Positions 1 through 12,552 of a stretch of 64,000 nucleotides of DNA are shown here, in pieces. Source of the stretch: Gaeumannomyces sp. JS-464 (Eukaryota > Ascomycota > Sordariomycetes > Magnaporthales > Magnaporthaceae); assembly GCA_002197995.1 (NCBI GenBank), contig NGZR01000002.1:5146001-5210000 (forward strand), in the 5' to 3' direction. Under the pieces are notes generated by a model that searched no databases, had not been told where the DNA came from, and saw only the letters and a program-made list of their open reading frames with translations. Each line of letters starts with the position of its first letter. Position 1 is the first letter of the stretch. Made by a program: the position numbers and the translations under genes.

Positions 1-629
1 TGAGAGGTCGCGACACCTTTGGGAGTCGAAACTTACATTTCCCCTCACGGCAGGCTGCGTGGAGCGCAAACTTGTTGTCTTCCTCCATGTCGATGTGATG
101 GACAGGTGAGAAAGATAAGAAAGATATGGGACAGTTTAGGAGACTGATTTTGTAGGAAAAGCGTCAGCGGGATTCTATTCCTAGGAACTGTGGGTTTGAC
201 AGAGCTCTCTCGTGCTCGTTTGACGGCCGCTGATGCCGTACGGGCTGGGTGGGTGTAAGTGTGCTAGGCAGTCTCGTAGTGAGGTAATCGCATCGGGCTT
301 AGGCACTTTGACTCCGCATCCGCAGCAACCTTCACCCAAATGTGGACACAGTAACCAAACCTCTACCTGGCACTGTATCAAAAAGACAGGAGGTGCTGCA
401 GGCGAACAATTATATCGCGGCCCACTCGAGAAGCGCGCCGCGCCGCGATGGCAGCTGCATCTATCTATCCATCACCACATTCGCCTCTCAATCCTCGACA
501 CTGATCCTATCGCCTGCTTTGCGCCCTCCGACTCGACCGTCCTGATTCGCAATTCCCACTACTCGCTACGGCCCGAGATATTTCACACCCAGGCTCCAGC
601 CACTGCTCGGGGCGTGTCCCGCCGCAAGC
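1..629. other. Upstream flank of PRP46, no gene seen
   Basis: I see no convincing coding region here. The open frames overlap one another, start on poor context and show no recognisable protein. The last 200 bases before the PRP46 start are pyrimidine-rich on the plus strand and probably hold its promoter and leader. Confidence 0.5.
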
Positions 630-2173
630 ATGGCCCAAGAATCGGTCCTGGGCCCGGCCGACGCCGCGCTCGAGGCCCTTATCGTGCAGAACGCGAAGAA
701 GACGAGGGAGGTGTTCACAGACCCAGCAAGCCGGAAGCGCATACGACTTGCCGCCCCCGCCAACACCGACGGCGACCTTGACAAGACCACCCTGGCCCTG
801 CGCTTCAACGCCGAATACGCCGACCTGAGGGAGCTGCCGCCCGCGCTGGCAGCGAGGCAGGCGGCTGCCGCAGGCGGGAGGAAAAAGGCCGCCGCGCCGC
901 CAAGGAGGGCAGGCGGTGGAGGAGCGGCGGCAACAGCAGCGGCAGACACCCCCGAGGATGAGAAGACGCGGAAGCTGATCGAGGGCATCCCGGCCGGCGG
1001 GAGCAGAGCGGCGAGGCCACAGCCCGGCAAGGGCCCGCAATCGACAGCGCTAGTGCTGCAAAGCCGCGGCCCCGGGACGGCAGGCGGGCAGCAGTCGCCG
1101 TCGCAGCAGCGCCAGCAACAGCAGAAGGCCCTCCGGCGATAGGGCAGCAGCTCGCGCTCGCCCGGCCCGACGACCTCCTCGTGCACCCCAAGCCGGAATG
1201 GCACAGGCCCTGGAAGCTGATGCGCGTCATCTCGGGCCACCTGGGCTGGGTGCGCGCGCTGGCCGTGGAGCCCAACAACCAGTGGTTCGCAAGCGGCGCC
1301 GGCGACCGCACCATCAAGATCTGGGAGCTGGCGACGGGCCGCCTGCGCCTGACATTGACTGGCCACATCTCGACGGTGCGCGGCCTCGCCGTGTCGCCGC
1401 GCCACCCCTACCTCTTTTCGTGCGGCGAGGACAAGATGGTCAAGTGCTGGGACCTCGAGACAAACAAGGTGATCCGCCACTACCACGGCCACCTGAGCGG
1501 CGTCTACGCGCTGGCCCTGCACCCGACCCTCGACGTGCTCGTTACGGGCGGCCGCGACGGCGTAGCCCGCGTCTGGGACATGCGCACGCGCAGCAACATC
1601 CACGTCCTGGGCGGCCACACGGGCACCGTCGCCGACCTCGTCTGCCAGGAGGCCGACCCCCAGGTCATCACGGCCAGCCTCGACTCGACCGTGCGCATGT
1701 GGGACCTCGCCGCCGGCAAGACCATGGGCGTCCTGACCCACCACAAGAAGGGCGTGCGCGCCCTGACCGCCCACCCGACCGAGTTCACGTTTGCGTCGGG
1801 CAGCGCCGGCTCCATCAAGCAGTGGAAGTGCCCCGAGGGCGCCTTCATGCAGAATTTTGAGGGCCACTCGGCCATCATCAACACCCTGTCCGTCAACCAC
1901 GAGAACGTCCTCTTCTCGGGCGCCGACAACGGGTCCATGAGCTTCTGGGACTGGAAGTCGGGCCACCGCTTCCAGGCCCTCGACACCATCGCCCAGCCCG
2001 GCTCGCTCGACGCCGAGTCGGGCATCATGAGCTCCATCTTTGACGTCACCGGCAGCCGCCTCATCTGCGGAGAGGCCGACAAGACCATCAAGGTCTGGAA
2101 AGAGGACAAGGACGCCACCGAGGAGACGCACCCGCTCGACTGGAAGCCTACTTTGAGTCACCGGAGATTTTAG
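630..2173 (+). CDS. Pre-mRNA-splicing factor PRP46 (PLRG1/PRL1-type WD40 protein), one apparent frameshift
   Basis: This is the WD40 subunit of the spliceosome-activating NineTeen complex, acting in the nucleus. The first frame (ATG at 630) gives about 165 residues of low-complexity, Ala/Gln-rich N-terminus. From about 1130 the reading moves to a second frame containing [20 protein letters not shown] and seven WD40 repeats, such as [15 protein letters not shown] and [16 protein letters not shown], ending in the family's usual short basic tail. The two frames join if one C is added to the CCC at about 1128-1131; no splice signal explains the change. The WD40 half is almost identical in wording to known fungal PRP46, so identity is secure. 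The gene converges on ORC1 about 375 bases downstream. Confidence 0.93.
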
Positions 2174-2549
2174 AGAGGCCTTGAGCTGGGTGTTCCCTTG
2201 GGTAGCCGGCCCCGTCATGCCCCCAGGCACGTGGGTAATTAATGTAACAATAACCAGAGCATGAGATTCTATTCCTACCTAGTCAGTCGATGACCGATGG
2301 CCGGGTTCAAGCCGTGGGTGGCCGTGGTGTCGGGGGAAAAAGGCGAGATACAAAAGAAGTCAGTTCGAAGCCCATGGGGGTCATTATCTGAAAGGGAATG
2401 TCTAAAAAGTCCCCGTCTACATGCTTTTTGCTTTTTTAACTGTACATGAAAGATACCACATTTACAGTCGTTTTAGAATTGATGCCTTTGCTCGTTACAA
2501 AATCCCGCGTCAAAGTGGCTTGGGTGTACGCGTGAACGGGCACGTCCCC
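2174..2549. other. Convergent 3' region between PRP46 and ORC1
   Basis: These 376 bases lie between two stop codons on opposite strands and should hold both 3' UTRs. The middle is AT-rich. No gene is seen. Confidence 0.5.
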
Positions 2550-5249
2550 TCAGAGGGCGAGGCCGAGAGCCTTGATTTCCGGGTCATCCCTGAAGGCGAG
2601 CCTGACCTCCTCGTCCCCGACCGCCAGCCGGATCTTGCTGGGGCGCTCCGGCCTCTGCGCCTCGAGGTTGACTATGCCGGCGCCCGTGAGCTCGACGGCG
2701 GCGAGGCCGAGGCCGGCGAGCCTGCCCATGCCGTGCTGGTCGCGCTTCTTCTTGGCCGCGGCCCCGCTCGGCGCCCACGCGTCCGACGACAGCGACGCCG
2801 CCGACGCGTCGTCGACGACCACGTACTGCCCGGCCGCGTTGACCCTGCGGCGCTCGAGCAGGTCGACCTGCCTGCTCCCGCCCGCGGCGAACTTGACGGC
2901 CCGCTGCATCTCCTCGAGCACGTCGCCGTACGTGCTCTCGGCCAGCCCCGTCCGCGTCACGCGCATCAGCAGCGCGGCCAGGAGCAGCCTCGACGCGAAG
3001 GGGAGCGCGCGCAGGTACTGCTGCAGCGGGCTCGTCGTGGCCTCGGCGATGGCGCGGCGGATCGTCTCGATGGTGACGCGCCCGGTGTTGCGCTTCTTCT
3101 TGGCCGCCGCCGCGTCTTCCTGCTGCTTCTGCTGCTGCTGCTGCCGCTTCTTGCTGGGCGTGTCTGGCGCTTCGGGTGCCCCCGCGAGGCTGCGGCTCTC
3201 GGCCTCGGCGAGCTCGACGGCCCGCCTGCAGATGTCGAGCGCCCGTCGGGCGTCGCCGCTCACGGCCGCCACCTTTCGGCTGGCGAACTGGACCGCGTCC
3301 GCTTCCACAATGTTTCCGGGGACGCCCTCTAGTCGTGATTGGATAATCTTCATAAGTTGCTCGTGTGTGTATCCTGGGAATGTGATACGTGTAAGGCCTA
3401 GAGTTTGGCGGTTAATATCGGCATTGGAAATACGGAATCTGGGATATAGAAATGCAAAGAGGAGGGACCACGAGTATAGAGAGAACAAAGAGGAAAACTA
3501 GAAGGAACTTACCAAGCCGACTGCTGATCTTGTTACTGAGAGTTCGCTCTGGGAGATCCATGGTGTTCGCCACGGCCAGGACAATGAGGCGACTGTGCCT
3601 CAGGCCGGGCCAGTTGAAAAAGTTGTACATGATACCTTGGTTCTTGGTGACGAGCTGATCAAGCTCGTCCATGAGGACGACGCAGGGCACACGGCGCGGG
3701 CTGGGGTTGCTGAACTCACGCTCCAGCAGGTCCAGCGCCTGAGCCGGGCTGACACGCTGGCCCCTGAGGGCCTCCCAGAGCAGCGAGTAAGCCTGATGCG
3801 GGTCCGAGACCTTCATGCCGTTGATCTCGACAAAGATGAAGTCGTCGAGCTCGTCGTGGCGGACCGCGTCGTCGAGCCGCGACACCACCTCGCGCACCGT
3901 CGCTGTCTTGCCCGTGCCGGGGGTGCCCGAGATGTAGATGCAGGAACCGGCCCCGTCCGTGATGGCCGCCTCGAGGTGCGCGTACACCTCGCTGAACTCG
4001 GACTCGCGGCATGGCAGGCTGGTCGGCACCGAGGCCACGTGCAGCTGGGTTCGCGCGAGCTGAAACGGCGAGCCCTGCAGCTGGCTCGGGGATAGTGTCC
4101 TCGTGGCCAAGGGCGTGAACTCGAGGTGCTTCTTCACCACAATTCTATAGCGAAGAAGGATGTGTTAGTTCTTGATGCTGTTCAAATCCACGTGGACGTC
4201 ACAACAGCACGGCAATGGCAGGCTCTCACCTCCGATGCGAAGACGGGGTAGCAGGTTTGCTGGCACCACGCGCCCTGCTGGGAGTCGTAGCGCTTGCCGT
4301 TTTGCGCGGCTTTTTGGGTGTCCGCTGAAGCTCCTTGGCTCCATCGTCATCGCCGTCGTCGACAGCGGCAGAAAAGTCGTAAACGTCAGGGGAAGGCTCT
4401 TTCACTTTGCGCCGGGCTCGTGTGGCCTTGGTCTCCGTCTTGATGCGCTGGATGAGCTTGTGGACGTCTTCCTCGGTGCCGCGGAAGATGTCTTCCCACA
4501 CAAACTCGTTCGTATAGCTGGCAGTACGGGTGTTGCAGCCGCGGCGGCAGACGAACACCTTGCCGAACTCGCGCGAGTTCCTCGGGACCTTGCCGCTAGG
4601 GTATTTGGCGAGAAACGACTCTTGTGACATGACAACCGCCTTGCCATTGATGGTGGCTAAGGGGTTCGTGTCCCACGAGGGTGTGATATATAGCTCGTTC
4701 TAGTTCGGCGGCCGTTACCCCAGTTAGCCTGTCGCCCTTCCAACACGTATACAATTCCAGTCGACACTCGGAAATGCTCACCCAGTAGGCGTCGGTCCGC
4801 TTCTTTTCCTTGTTGCGAATCTCCCTCTCGGTAGAGAACCACATAAACTGTGCGGCCTTCTCGCCCTCGTCGCCGTCGTCCTCAACGAAGTCGCAGATGA
4901 TGCCGACCCAAGCCTCGTTGGACCCCTCTGCCTTCAGGAGGACGGTGTCGCCGAGTCTGCACTCAAACTTGCCCATGCGGGCGCCGATTATCTTGTGCTC
5001 TGGTGTTTCAGGTGCCCGCTTCCTCTTGCGGCGGCCGGCGCCGTTGGCGGCCGCATCCTGCGACGGCTCGCCCGGGGGTGGTAGTGAGGGGCCCGGGGCG
5101 GCTCCATTGCTATCGCCGGCCGGTCCGTCACCGTCATAGATCCATTCCCACGGCAGGTCGTCGTCGCCGAGCTCGTCGTCCGAGTCGTCCCTGAGCACTC
5201 CTGGCACGGGCTTTTTATTTCGTTTCGGCCTGGGTAGGGCATCCGACAT
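2550..5249 (-). CDS. Origin recognition complex subunit 1 (ORC1)
   Basis: ORC1 is the ATP-binding large subunit of the origin recognition complex and belongs to the AAA+ family. Exons on the minus strand are 5249-4782, 4699-4230, 4144-3513 and 3397-2550, all with GT-AG junctions and consistent phase, giving 805 residues. Domains in order: an acidic/basic N-terminus; a BAH domain from about residue 85 to 245 (VLLKAEGSNEAWVGII, NPLATINGKA); a basic linker; and the AAA+ core with Walker A GTPGTGKT and Walker B VVLMDELDQL, followed by a sensor region and a C-terminal winged-helix region with a Lys/Gln-rich insert. An upstream in-frame TTG exists, but ATG 5249 (MSDALPRPKR) fits the family. No frameshift is needed. 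It is divergent from the prefoldin gene. Confidence 0.95.
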
Positions 5250-6013
5250 TGTGCGCGGCCCGAAGCTCGTCGCTTCGGCTGGGCCTAGATTCGAAGCAAG
5301 CCAGCTGTTGGGACGGGAGGGAGAAGGCAAGTTCTAGCTATCGATGAGCCATGCGCCAAACTCTCGTGGGAGATAGCAAACGGTAATGGTCTGGAGCTCG
5401 TGCAAATGCGATCGACTGGGGACAGGGAGAGTCCAATGCGACAGGGCAGGAGGGTTCGTGCAATACAAAGTGGTGAGCTAGGACATTGAGCAATACAAGG
5501 CCAGGTGCATGTCTCGTCACTGCGGTTGGAGTCGGCCTGGCCGTTGCGTGCCCCTGTTCGATCCTGACGTCGAGAAAACGCGTCTAGACGCGTCGCAGCC
5601 AATTCCTCTGTATCTCAATTAAGATCCCTGTCCAAGCCGCATCACATGGGTATGGCCCGTGCATAACTAAGCTCTATTTATACAGTGTGCTGGCACATAT
5701 GTACTGTGCGAAGAATTCTATGTAGCACAAGTTCCAGTGATTCTATGGATGCAGCACTGAGGGCAGCCGCCAGCCATGAGGATTGCCAAAACTACCTACC
5801 TAGCAGACAGAGTGCACCATACCACGCCCCAGATGATACATCCCATTTTGGGGCTTTGACAAGACAGGACGCTGCTCCCCTCAGTCGGTGCATTTAGCAA
5901 CAACAAACGTGCACTCCCCGGCGGAGGAATCACACGGGTCGTTGCTCAGTATCCCGTCGCTGTTTGTGCAGCAGTTCTAAGACAGGGCCGAGCCTAATAT
6001 ACCATCGCCCATA
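5250..6013. promoter_or_regulatory. Divergent promoter region ORC1 / prefoldin 5
   Basis: These 764 bases separate two divergent starts and must hold both promoters. I see no conserved gene. A CTATTTATA-like AT element lies at about 5672-5681, but I cannot assign it to either gene with confidence. Confidence 0.4.
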
Positions 6014-6799
6014 ATGGCTTCGGAGGACAGCAGAGTGAGTTGGCAGTCACAAAACCGTACGACCCGCTGCATCTTTCCTAACCGAACTCAACCAACCAGT
6101 AAACCTGGACAGCCTCAGCGCGCAGCAGCTGAGCGCAGTCAAGAAGCAACTCGACGAGGAGGTCGAGCACCTGACAAGTTCTTTTACCCAGCTGCATGCC
6201 GCACAGGGCAAGTTCCGCGAGTGCCTGCGCATCGTCAAGGAGCAGGCTGCGTCGTCCGAGTGTAAGCCACTTACTGTACCTACCTGGCCAAGGGCACCGC
6301 CGCCTGTCGTGTCGCGTCATCTTGCTGATTGCAACTTGTGAATCCAGCAAAAGGGATGTCCTTGTGCCCTTGACAAACTCTCTGTATGTCCAGGGGAAGC
6401 TGTCAGATCCGGACCGGGTACTCGTCGACGTCGGTACAGGTTTCTACATTGAAAAGGTAATACTGCCTGTCCACACACTCTTGCTTGGACCAGCTCTTTC
6501 TGACATAGCATATATCATTTGTTTCTTGGACATAGAACGCCAAGAGCGCAGCAGAGTTCTACGAGGCCAAAACAAAGGAGCTGGGAACCAACATCCAGGG
6601 CCTAGAGGCCATCATCCAGGGCAAAACCAACAACCTGCGCGTGGTTGAAGAGGGTACGATGCCTTCTCATTCTCCTCCAGCCAACCTTACCATGCGCCAT
6701 CGCGGCTCGTGCTATGCCTAATTACAAACACCAATCTAACTCTAACATGCTATAGTCCTGCGCCAAAAGCTCGCGACAACTGCAAAACCTTCGGCATAA
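6014..6799 (+). CDS. Prefoldin subunit 5 (GIM5-type), two apparent frame breaks
   Basis: Prefoldin is the cytosolic hexameric co-chaperone that delivers actin and tubulin to the CCT chaperonin; subunit 5 is an alpha-type subunit. Exons are 6014-6034, 6100-6261, 6348-6456, 6536-6653 and 6756-6799. Together they give two coiled-coil helices ([19 protein letters not shown] and [20 protein letters not shown]) flanking the conserved beta-hairpin [15 protein letters not shown]. Introns have good GT-AG ends and CTAAC branch sites. Two junctions fail by one base. Exon 2 would open on TAA unless a G is restored before 6100, which gives the expected R-V-N-L-D. Exon 3 needs one more G in the GGG at about 6353. 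Both look like lost bases. The identification itself is firm. Confidence 0.88.
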
Positions 6800-7075
6800 C
6801 GCCAATTCACTCGACGAGAAGGAATCCGGTATATGGTGTAGCTCAATATGAAGCCAGACCAGGGCACTCTACGGCCCTCACCTTGCAGGAACAACCAAAC
6901 GGGCAGGCCACTGTAGCTCATAAGTTCAACCACTGCCCAACCTTACCCAGTAAACCTCTTCCTCCTTGCCACGTCGTCGTACTTTAAATTCACGTGCGGC
7001 CCTGGTCCTTTTTCTCCAACCCAACTTCCTCAGCTTGCGACGGTATCCTGATTTCGGATCATCGACATTTCATAT

Positions 7076-8888
7076 TCAAGTCTTGCAAACTGGCTTGCCA
7101 CTCATGCCTTTTCCTGCCTCCTGCCCAGGAGCGCCGCCGCCGGGCCCTGGAGCGGCTCCGTCTCCGTCGGACTGCTCAAATTCGCCGTTTCGAACCTTGT
7201 CCAAGAAATCCTGGAGTGTCTTGATCAATCGCAGGAATCGCGCCCCTCCCTCTTGGACAGGCTGTTCAGAGGCGACAGGGAGCAGTACCGTATGGCACGG
7301 TCCAAAATCACGCGGGTTGAAGGCGATGTTGCGCTTGTCGAGAGCGTCAACCCAGTCCAGAGCGTAGAAGGACATGGAGCACGACTGCCAGATGCAGGCG
7401 CCGGTCACGAGATTCCAGTCTTTGTAGGTGGCCACCTCGACGTGGTAGGGTGCAGAGGCTTCCCCGAGCAGGTAGGTCCGAGCAGACTTGGTGGTGATCC
7501 CCGTGACCTTGGCGCCCTGCACCACTTGTGCCGAGAGGCGAGGAAGAAGAGCTCCGTCGGGAGCCTTCTGCAGCTTGACATGTCGGTGCATGTTTCGGAA
7601 GAAGTCCGACATGTTCTCCAGACCTTCCTCGACGAGGATCTCCAAGCTCCAATCGTAGGAACCATCCGGGTTCACAGAGATGATGGCCTTCTCCTTGTTC
7701 TTGTGCTCTCTCCGGAAGACTGTGGGCTGAACGAGCTGGAACTGTCCCCGACCGCCTGACCTGTTCGTGAAGTTTTGATACTTCATCTCCAGACGCCAAT
7801 CTTTGGTGAAGACGACAACAGTGGTCTCGATTGGGACTTTGTCAAGAGTCTCGATGCGGCCATTGGCGGGCGAGAAGATGTCGGGCGAGGCCTCGATGGC
7901 CTTCCGGACCCTAGAGGCAAACTGCAGAGTACCAATGTTCCTGTCGTTGTAGCTGATGTCCTTGTTGTAGTAGAACGTCGCCCTGCGCATGACATCTCCG
8001 ACCATTTCATCGAAACGCGAGGCCGATGTGAGGTCCATGTTCTTGGGATACTGGTACTGCAGCAGGGCCCCGAGGTGGACTCGCATGCGCATCTCGTCTG
8101 GAGTTGAGCGCAGCCGCGTGACAACCTCGTCCAGGTGACGCATGAACTTCTCTGTGTAGGTGTCAAACTCAAACTGTTGATCCTGGTCGGTGTCTGTCTC
8201 GAGGATATCTGGCTCTTCAGGCTGAGGAGCGGGCCGATCGGTGATGAAGCGGTACGTCCGAGCAACACCATCTCTATTCGGGATCGAGATGCGCTCGCCG
8301 CCCTTGTTTTCCATGTCATGCTGGACCCTCTTGATCAGGAAGTTTGCCCGGCCAGTCAAAGGTATCTGCACCAGGTGCGCAGGGTAATAGATCAGAAGAC
8401 CGGGGTCGTTCTGAGAGAGGATCTGAACCAAAGCAGCAATTCCCTTCTTCATGTGCTGCTTGCTTGGAGCGCTCAAGGCCACCACCCCACCAGCTTGAAC
8501 CTGGGCCGAGACCCGCGAGTTTTCCCTGATCAGATCGAGCTTCTCCTCGATATCGGGGCTGTCCAGAGGGTCGACGCCGCCTCCGTCGCGCTCGTTCTCG
8601 AATGCCGGGGAGCTCTCGGGGACCACCATAAGCAGCTATGGAGCGGCATGTCAGCTACCAGCTCGGTTTGCCGGCTGGGTACTACATTGCATGTAGTTGG
8701 GTAGATGGGGCAAAATGCCATGCATTCCACATGCGCGCTCGGCTTACCTGGACGAACGACTCGCCAGTCCTAGGCTGCACCGCAGCCGTTGACGACGCAG
8801 GGCCGCTGGTCCCTGCGGCCCCGGGTCCGGGCTGCCGGCCGACCGGGGCGGCGGCTCCCCTGCCCTGGGGCGCTCTCGAGTTGCTCAT
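7076..8888 (-). CDS. Conserved fungal protein of unknown function (566 aa)
   Basis: Two exons, 8888-8748 and 8635-7076, join in phase 0 across a clean GTAAGC...TAG intron. The protein is intact at about 566 residues. The N-terminal 47 residues are Gly/Ala/Pro-rich and low-complexity. The remainder is a soluble mixed alpha/beta protein with no signal peptide or membrane segment. It has conserved-looking blocks such as FTKDWRLEMKYQNFTNRS and a Trp-rich stretch (ATYKDWNLVTGACIWQS) near residue 470. The Gly-rich tail suggests disorder. I do not recognise the family by name; it resembles widely conserved but uncharacterised ascomycete proteins. Its 3' end faces that of the prefoldin gene, 276 bases away. 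Confidence 0.8.
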
Positions 8889-10163
8889 TGCACCAGGTCT
8901 TGGTGCCGCTTCTCAACTCCAGGTATGGCTGTCTTATCTCTTTGTATCGCCACGGCCACGCAGTCCGGAGCGGCGGCAAGCGAGGGTTAGCAGAGGCTTC
9001 TACTAGAAAGCGCCATGGCAACTGCTGTTCCTGCTTCATGTGAAAGCAACTTTGGGCGTGCGGCGAGGCGTTCTCGATGGCGGTTCCATGTACCTGAATT
9101 GCTGATCGTCTGCCAGAATGCTGGCAGCCAGGCGGCGTTTGCGGGTAATGTGCTTAAAATAGTTTCAAAAAGTGTGAGCAAATTCTGGCGAGCTGCTGGC
9201 AAGGAACGGGATCTGGTTCTATCACTTGTCTGCAAACTCACCCGACCAGACGGAAAAGGCGGTGCGAGGTGAAGAGACAGATTGGGATGGAAGCCGGGGA
9301 AGACGAACGAAGGAAAAAAGAAATACTTGCCTTGGCCACCCGCACCTAGTAAAAATCTTTCGGGCCCTTTTCGCAAAGAAGGAAGGAATGACCCGGCCAT
9401 GTATGTACCCGACAGCAAAACAAAAGATCGGCTGGGCTGGACTTTGGCAGGTGTAGCCTGCCTGCCAGGTTTTCAAATAGCACTGCTGGAGAATTCCTCT
9501 CGAAAAAGGAAGGAGCTACCTCATCTTTCTCTCGACAGCCCCTTTTTACGCCGCCAGCTGACGCACCCTGGAGACAGGAAGTACTCTGCCCAAGGGGCAT
9601 GGGTTCGGATGTATTTGAAATACCAGGCTGCCAGGTAACGCACCTGCCTCGGGATTTGAATTTGGCCTCAGCCGGCTACTGCGACCCCGGCTGGACGGCC
9701 CCTGAGAGATGTAGCTCCGCCTGCTACCCATACGTCAAAGATCTCACGGACCTTGTCTTCGTTGGCCTCGTGCCCGGGAACCATCTTGACCCGGGAGCCG
9801 ATTTCCTACCAAAGACATCTATGTAGGTACCTAGTAGACGGGAAATCTCACAAACAGGACTTCTAGTAGGCACCACCAGGAATATGAGCGAGCTTTGTCT
9901 ACCTACTTATCACCACGCACAAACGGATGCCAGGCACCCCGCCAAGCCGCTTTGCTCCGATATCTATCTCTTGCATACCTACCTACCTATCATCTCTGCT
10001 TATAGACGAAATCAGTGAAAAGAGGTGGCTTATGTGATAAGTGCTGGCTGCCCCTTTACGCTGATACAATAACATACTGAGCCACCTATATTTGCATAGA
10101 CACATATCACATACGTGATATGCGTGCCTGGCCCCTGTGTCCGCTACAGGCCCTGGTTTTGGC
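8889..10163. other. Intergenic region, no gene seen
   Basis: This holds the promoter of the 566-aa gene on the left and the 3' flank of the prolyl-tRNA synthetase on the right. Open frames overlap on both strands and lack any recognisable protein. TACC-type tetranucleotide runs occur near 9975. A short perfect inverted repeat at 10103-10122 is listed separately. Confidence 0.5.
10103..10122. repeat. Short inverted repeat downstream of the ProRS stop
   Basis: CATATCAC and GTGATATG form a perfect 8-bp stem around a 4-base loop, about 40 bases beyond the stop codon at 10164. It would sit in the 3' UTR of the synthetase mRNA. It could be a hairpin or a palindromic protein site; an 8-bp stem may also be chance. 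Confidence 0.4.
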
Positions 10164-12552
10164 TTAGAGCTTTTCGAGAAGCTCGTTGACCCTAGCGTAA
10201 AGCTCGTCCACCGGCACAAACTCCTGCACTCCGAGCTGGCGGCATTGGACTTCGCACCTGCGTGTTTTCCCCCACTCGTTACCTACCACGACAATGACCG
10301 GGTACCCCACCAAGTCTGCATCCTTTAGCTTCCATGGTAGGCTCCGGTCGCGGTCGTCCAGGAGTAGGTCTAGCGGGGCCCTGGGCGGCGAGGCAGGGTC
10401 CTGGCCGCTGCCGCCTCTGTCCAACATGTCGTACACCTGGACCGCCTCCTCATCAAGGTTCTTGTGCGTCAAGACAGCCACCTCGTACGGGGCGATGGCC
10501 CGGGGCCAGTTGAGCCCCCTATCGTCAGCCAGATGATCTGCTACGGCGCCCATGATCCTCGAAACCCCAATACCGTGGCAGCCCATCTGCATGTGCGCTC
10601 TGACCTCCTGCTCCCCCGATCCTCTGGCGGTGGAGTCAGCCGCCGAGCCCGGTGTAATCGCTTGTTCGTCTTGGTCGATTTTTGACGATGGGACGTTGAT
10701 GGAGGCACCCATCGGCTCCGAATATCTGTCGCCGAGATGGAAGGTATGCCCCAGCTCTATGGCCTGCTCAACTTTCAGAGCGCCCGAGTCGCATTTGGGG
10801 CACGGATCCCCGTCCTGGATTGCCAGGAGGTGAAGCTGTTCGCCGTTTTTGTCGTAGGAGATGAATTCAGGTAATGGCACATCCAGTTCCGCGGCGACTT
10901 CTTTGCCAAATGGCAGAACAACTGGCGCTAGCTCTTCCTTGGCCAGGGCCCGAATGCTCAGATGGGAAACGCTGCCATCGACCAGGTTGACGAACCTCAA
11001 TGATGGCCTCGAGTCTGTGTAAGAATCAGTCGGCTCTCCTTCGGCCTCGCTAGGCGATCTGAGGGCAATCCACCAGCTATCGGTGGCATCCTCAACGCCG
11101 GTATCGATACCGGGAACGAGGCGTTTGACAGCATGAATGTTCACACTCTCCGTATCACGGGCAGGTCCCGAGTACCAGACGTTGACGAGTGTTAGCCGAT
11201 CCTTGGATATACCGCGCCACACTTTGACATCTGTAGAGGTTGGCTTTGCAATCCCCGGGTCCTGACGTATAGGTAAGCAAGTCTCGGCAACCTCAGAGTT
11301 TGCTGTGTAGCCACAAGTGTTGCACCTGATGACATCGTCTTCACCTTGGGATGTTGCTAGGTGGTATTCGTGACTGAGGTCGCCCCCCATGTCTCCTGAG
11401 CTGGCTTCGGCGACTAATACTGGGAGGCGCAGCTCGGAGAACAGTTTGTCGTAGGCGGCGCGGACCTCATTATATGTCGCCAGGGCGCTCTTGACGGAGA
11501 TATCAAAGGTGTATAGATCTTTCATCATAAACTCCCGAGACCGTAGGAGCCCTTTGCGTGGCCGGAACTCGTCGCGATATTTGCGTGCTGTAGCAAATTG
11601 TCAGTCAATAACAGGGGAATGCATTAATCTGACAAAAATGTACTGGCATACTGATCTGGTACACCCGCAGCGGGAGACTTTTGTACGAGACCACAGTCTG
11701 CCTCACAAGGCTCGTGATTTCCTCCTCGTGTGTGGGAGAAAGCAGGTAAGGGGTGTCTTTGCGGTCCAGTAGTTGAAACAACTAGCGAAGTTCTGTCAGT
11801 TATGCTGTCGATGCCCCTTTTTATGTATGACGTTTCATACATACCTCAGAGCCGATCTTGTCATAACGCCCACTTTTCCGCCAGAGGCTGGGTGAGGAAA
11901 AGGTAGAGAGGGACACTCTCGAAGCCCCTGAGTGCACACATTAGCAATGTGCGGGGAAAACGGGCCTGCTGGGCCTGGGAGAACATGCTCACCAATGCTT
12001 TGCATGTGCTTGTCAATAAGACGTTTTATTTTCTCCTGTACTCTAAAGCCCATCGGCAAGAGATGGAAGATGCCGGCATGTGCCTGGTCGGGTCCAGTGA
12101 GCAGAGGCCAAAATAAAGACGAACGGGGACGGTATATATAAAAGTCAGCCCATATACACGTACTTGGCGGAGGAAGCCGGCACGAATGAGCTTTGAGTGT
12201 CCATCTAAAGAGACTGTGTTAAAACATGGTCTGGTATCTTGGATGCCCCGATTCGAGCGAGGGGCAGTCATCCGCACCTTCCTCGGCCTTGCGATTCTTG
12301 TCGGTCACAGCGCCTAGTGGGACATAGCTGTTCTGCAGACGGACCCGGTGATCAAGATGGACGGCACGGGCCTTTGGTGGTGGCAGTGAGTTAGGAATAT
12401 CTTCCATTAATCTTTGTTGTTGTTCTGCCTTCTTTTCTTTGGCGGCGTAGAGCGTCCTTGCAAATACCAGCACTTACTGATATCCTCTGGTATGCCAGGA
12501 GGCTCGCGGTGCCGGATGGGCTCCACGACCTCAGGTGCATTCTCGCCAACAT
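10164..12552 (-). CDS. Mitochondrial prolyl-tRNA synthetase (bacterial type)
   Basis: The enzyme charges tRNA-Pro in mitochondria. Exons on the minus strand are 12552-12478, 12428-12278, 12204-12164, 12083-11993, 11927-11845, 11781-11652 and 11587-10164, giving about 664 residues with no frame break. Class II motifs are clear: [18 protein letters not shown], then [15 protein letters not shown] (motif 2 loop region), [21 protein letters not shown], and motif 3 with [17 protein letters not shown], followed by the anticodon-binding domain. Between motifs 2 and 3 lies the insertion domain of bacterial-type enzymes. Exon 1 encodes an Arg/Ser/Leu-rich leader ([10 protein letters not shown]...) typical of a mitochondrial presequence. 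The first intron is only 49 nt, so its acceptor is less certain. Yeast calls the relative AIM10. Confidence 0.93.

Noticed and set aside
566..2230. 554-codon open frame on the minus strand opposite PRP46
   Set aside because: It mirrors the high-GC WD40 gene in the antisense frame, is Val/Ala/Gly/Leu-rich without any family, and starts without support.
12241..12270. A GATTCGAGC string resembling a tRNA B box
   Set aside because: No matching A box, acceptor stem or cloverleaf surrounds it, and it lies in a ProRS intron.
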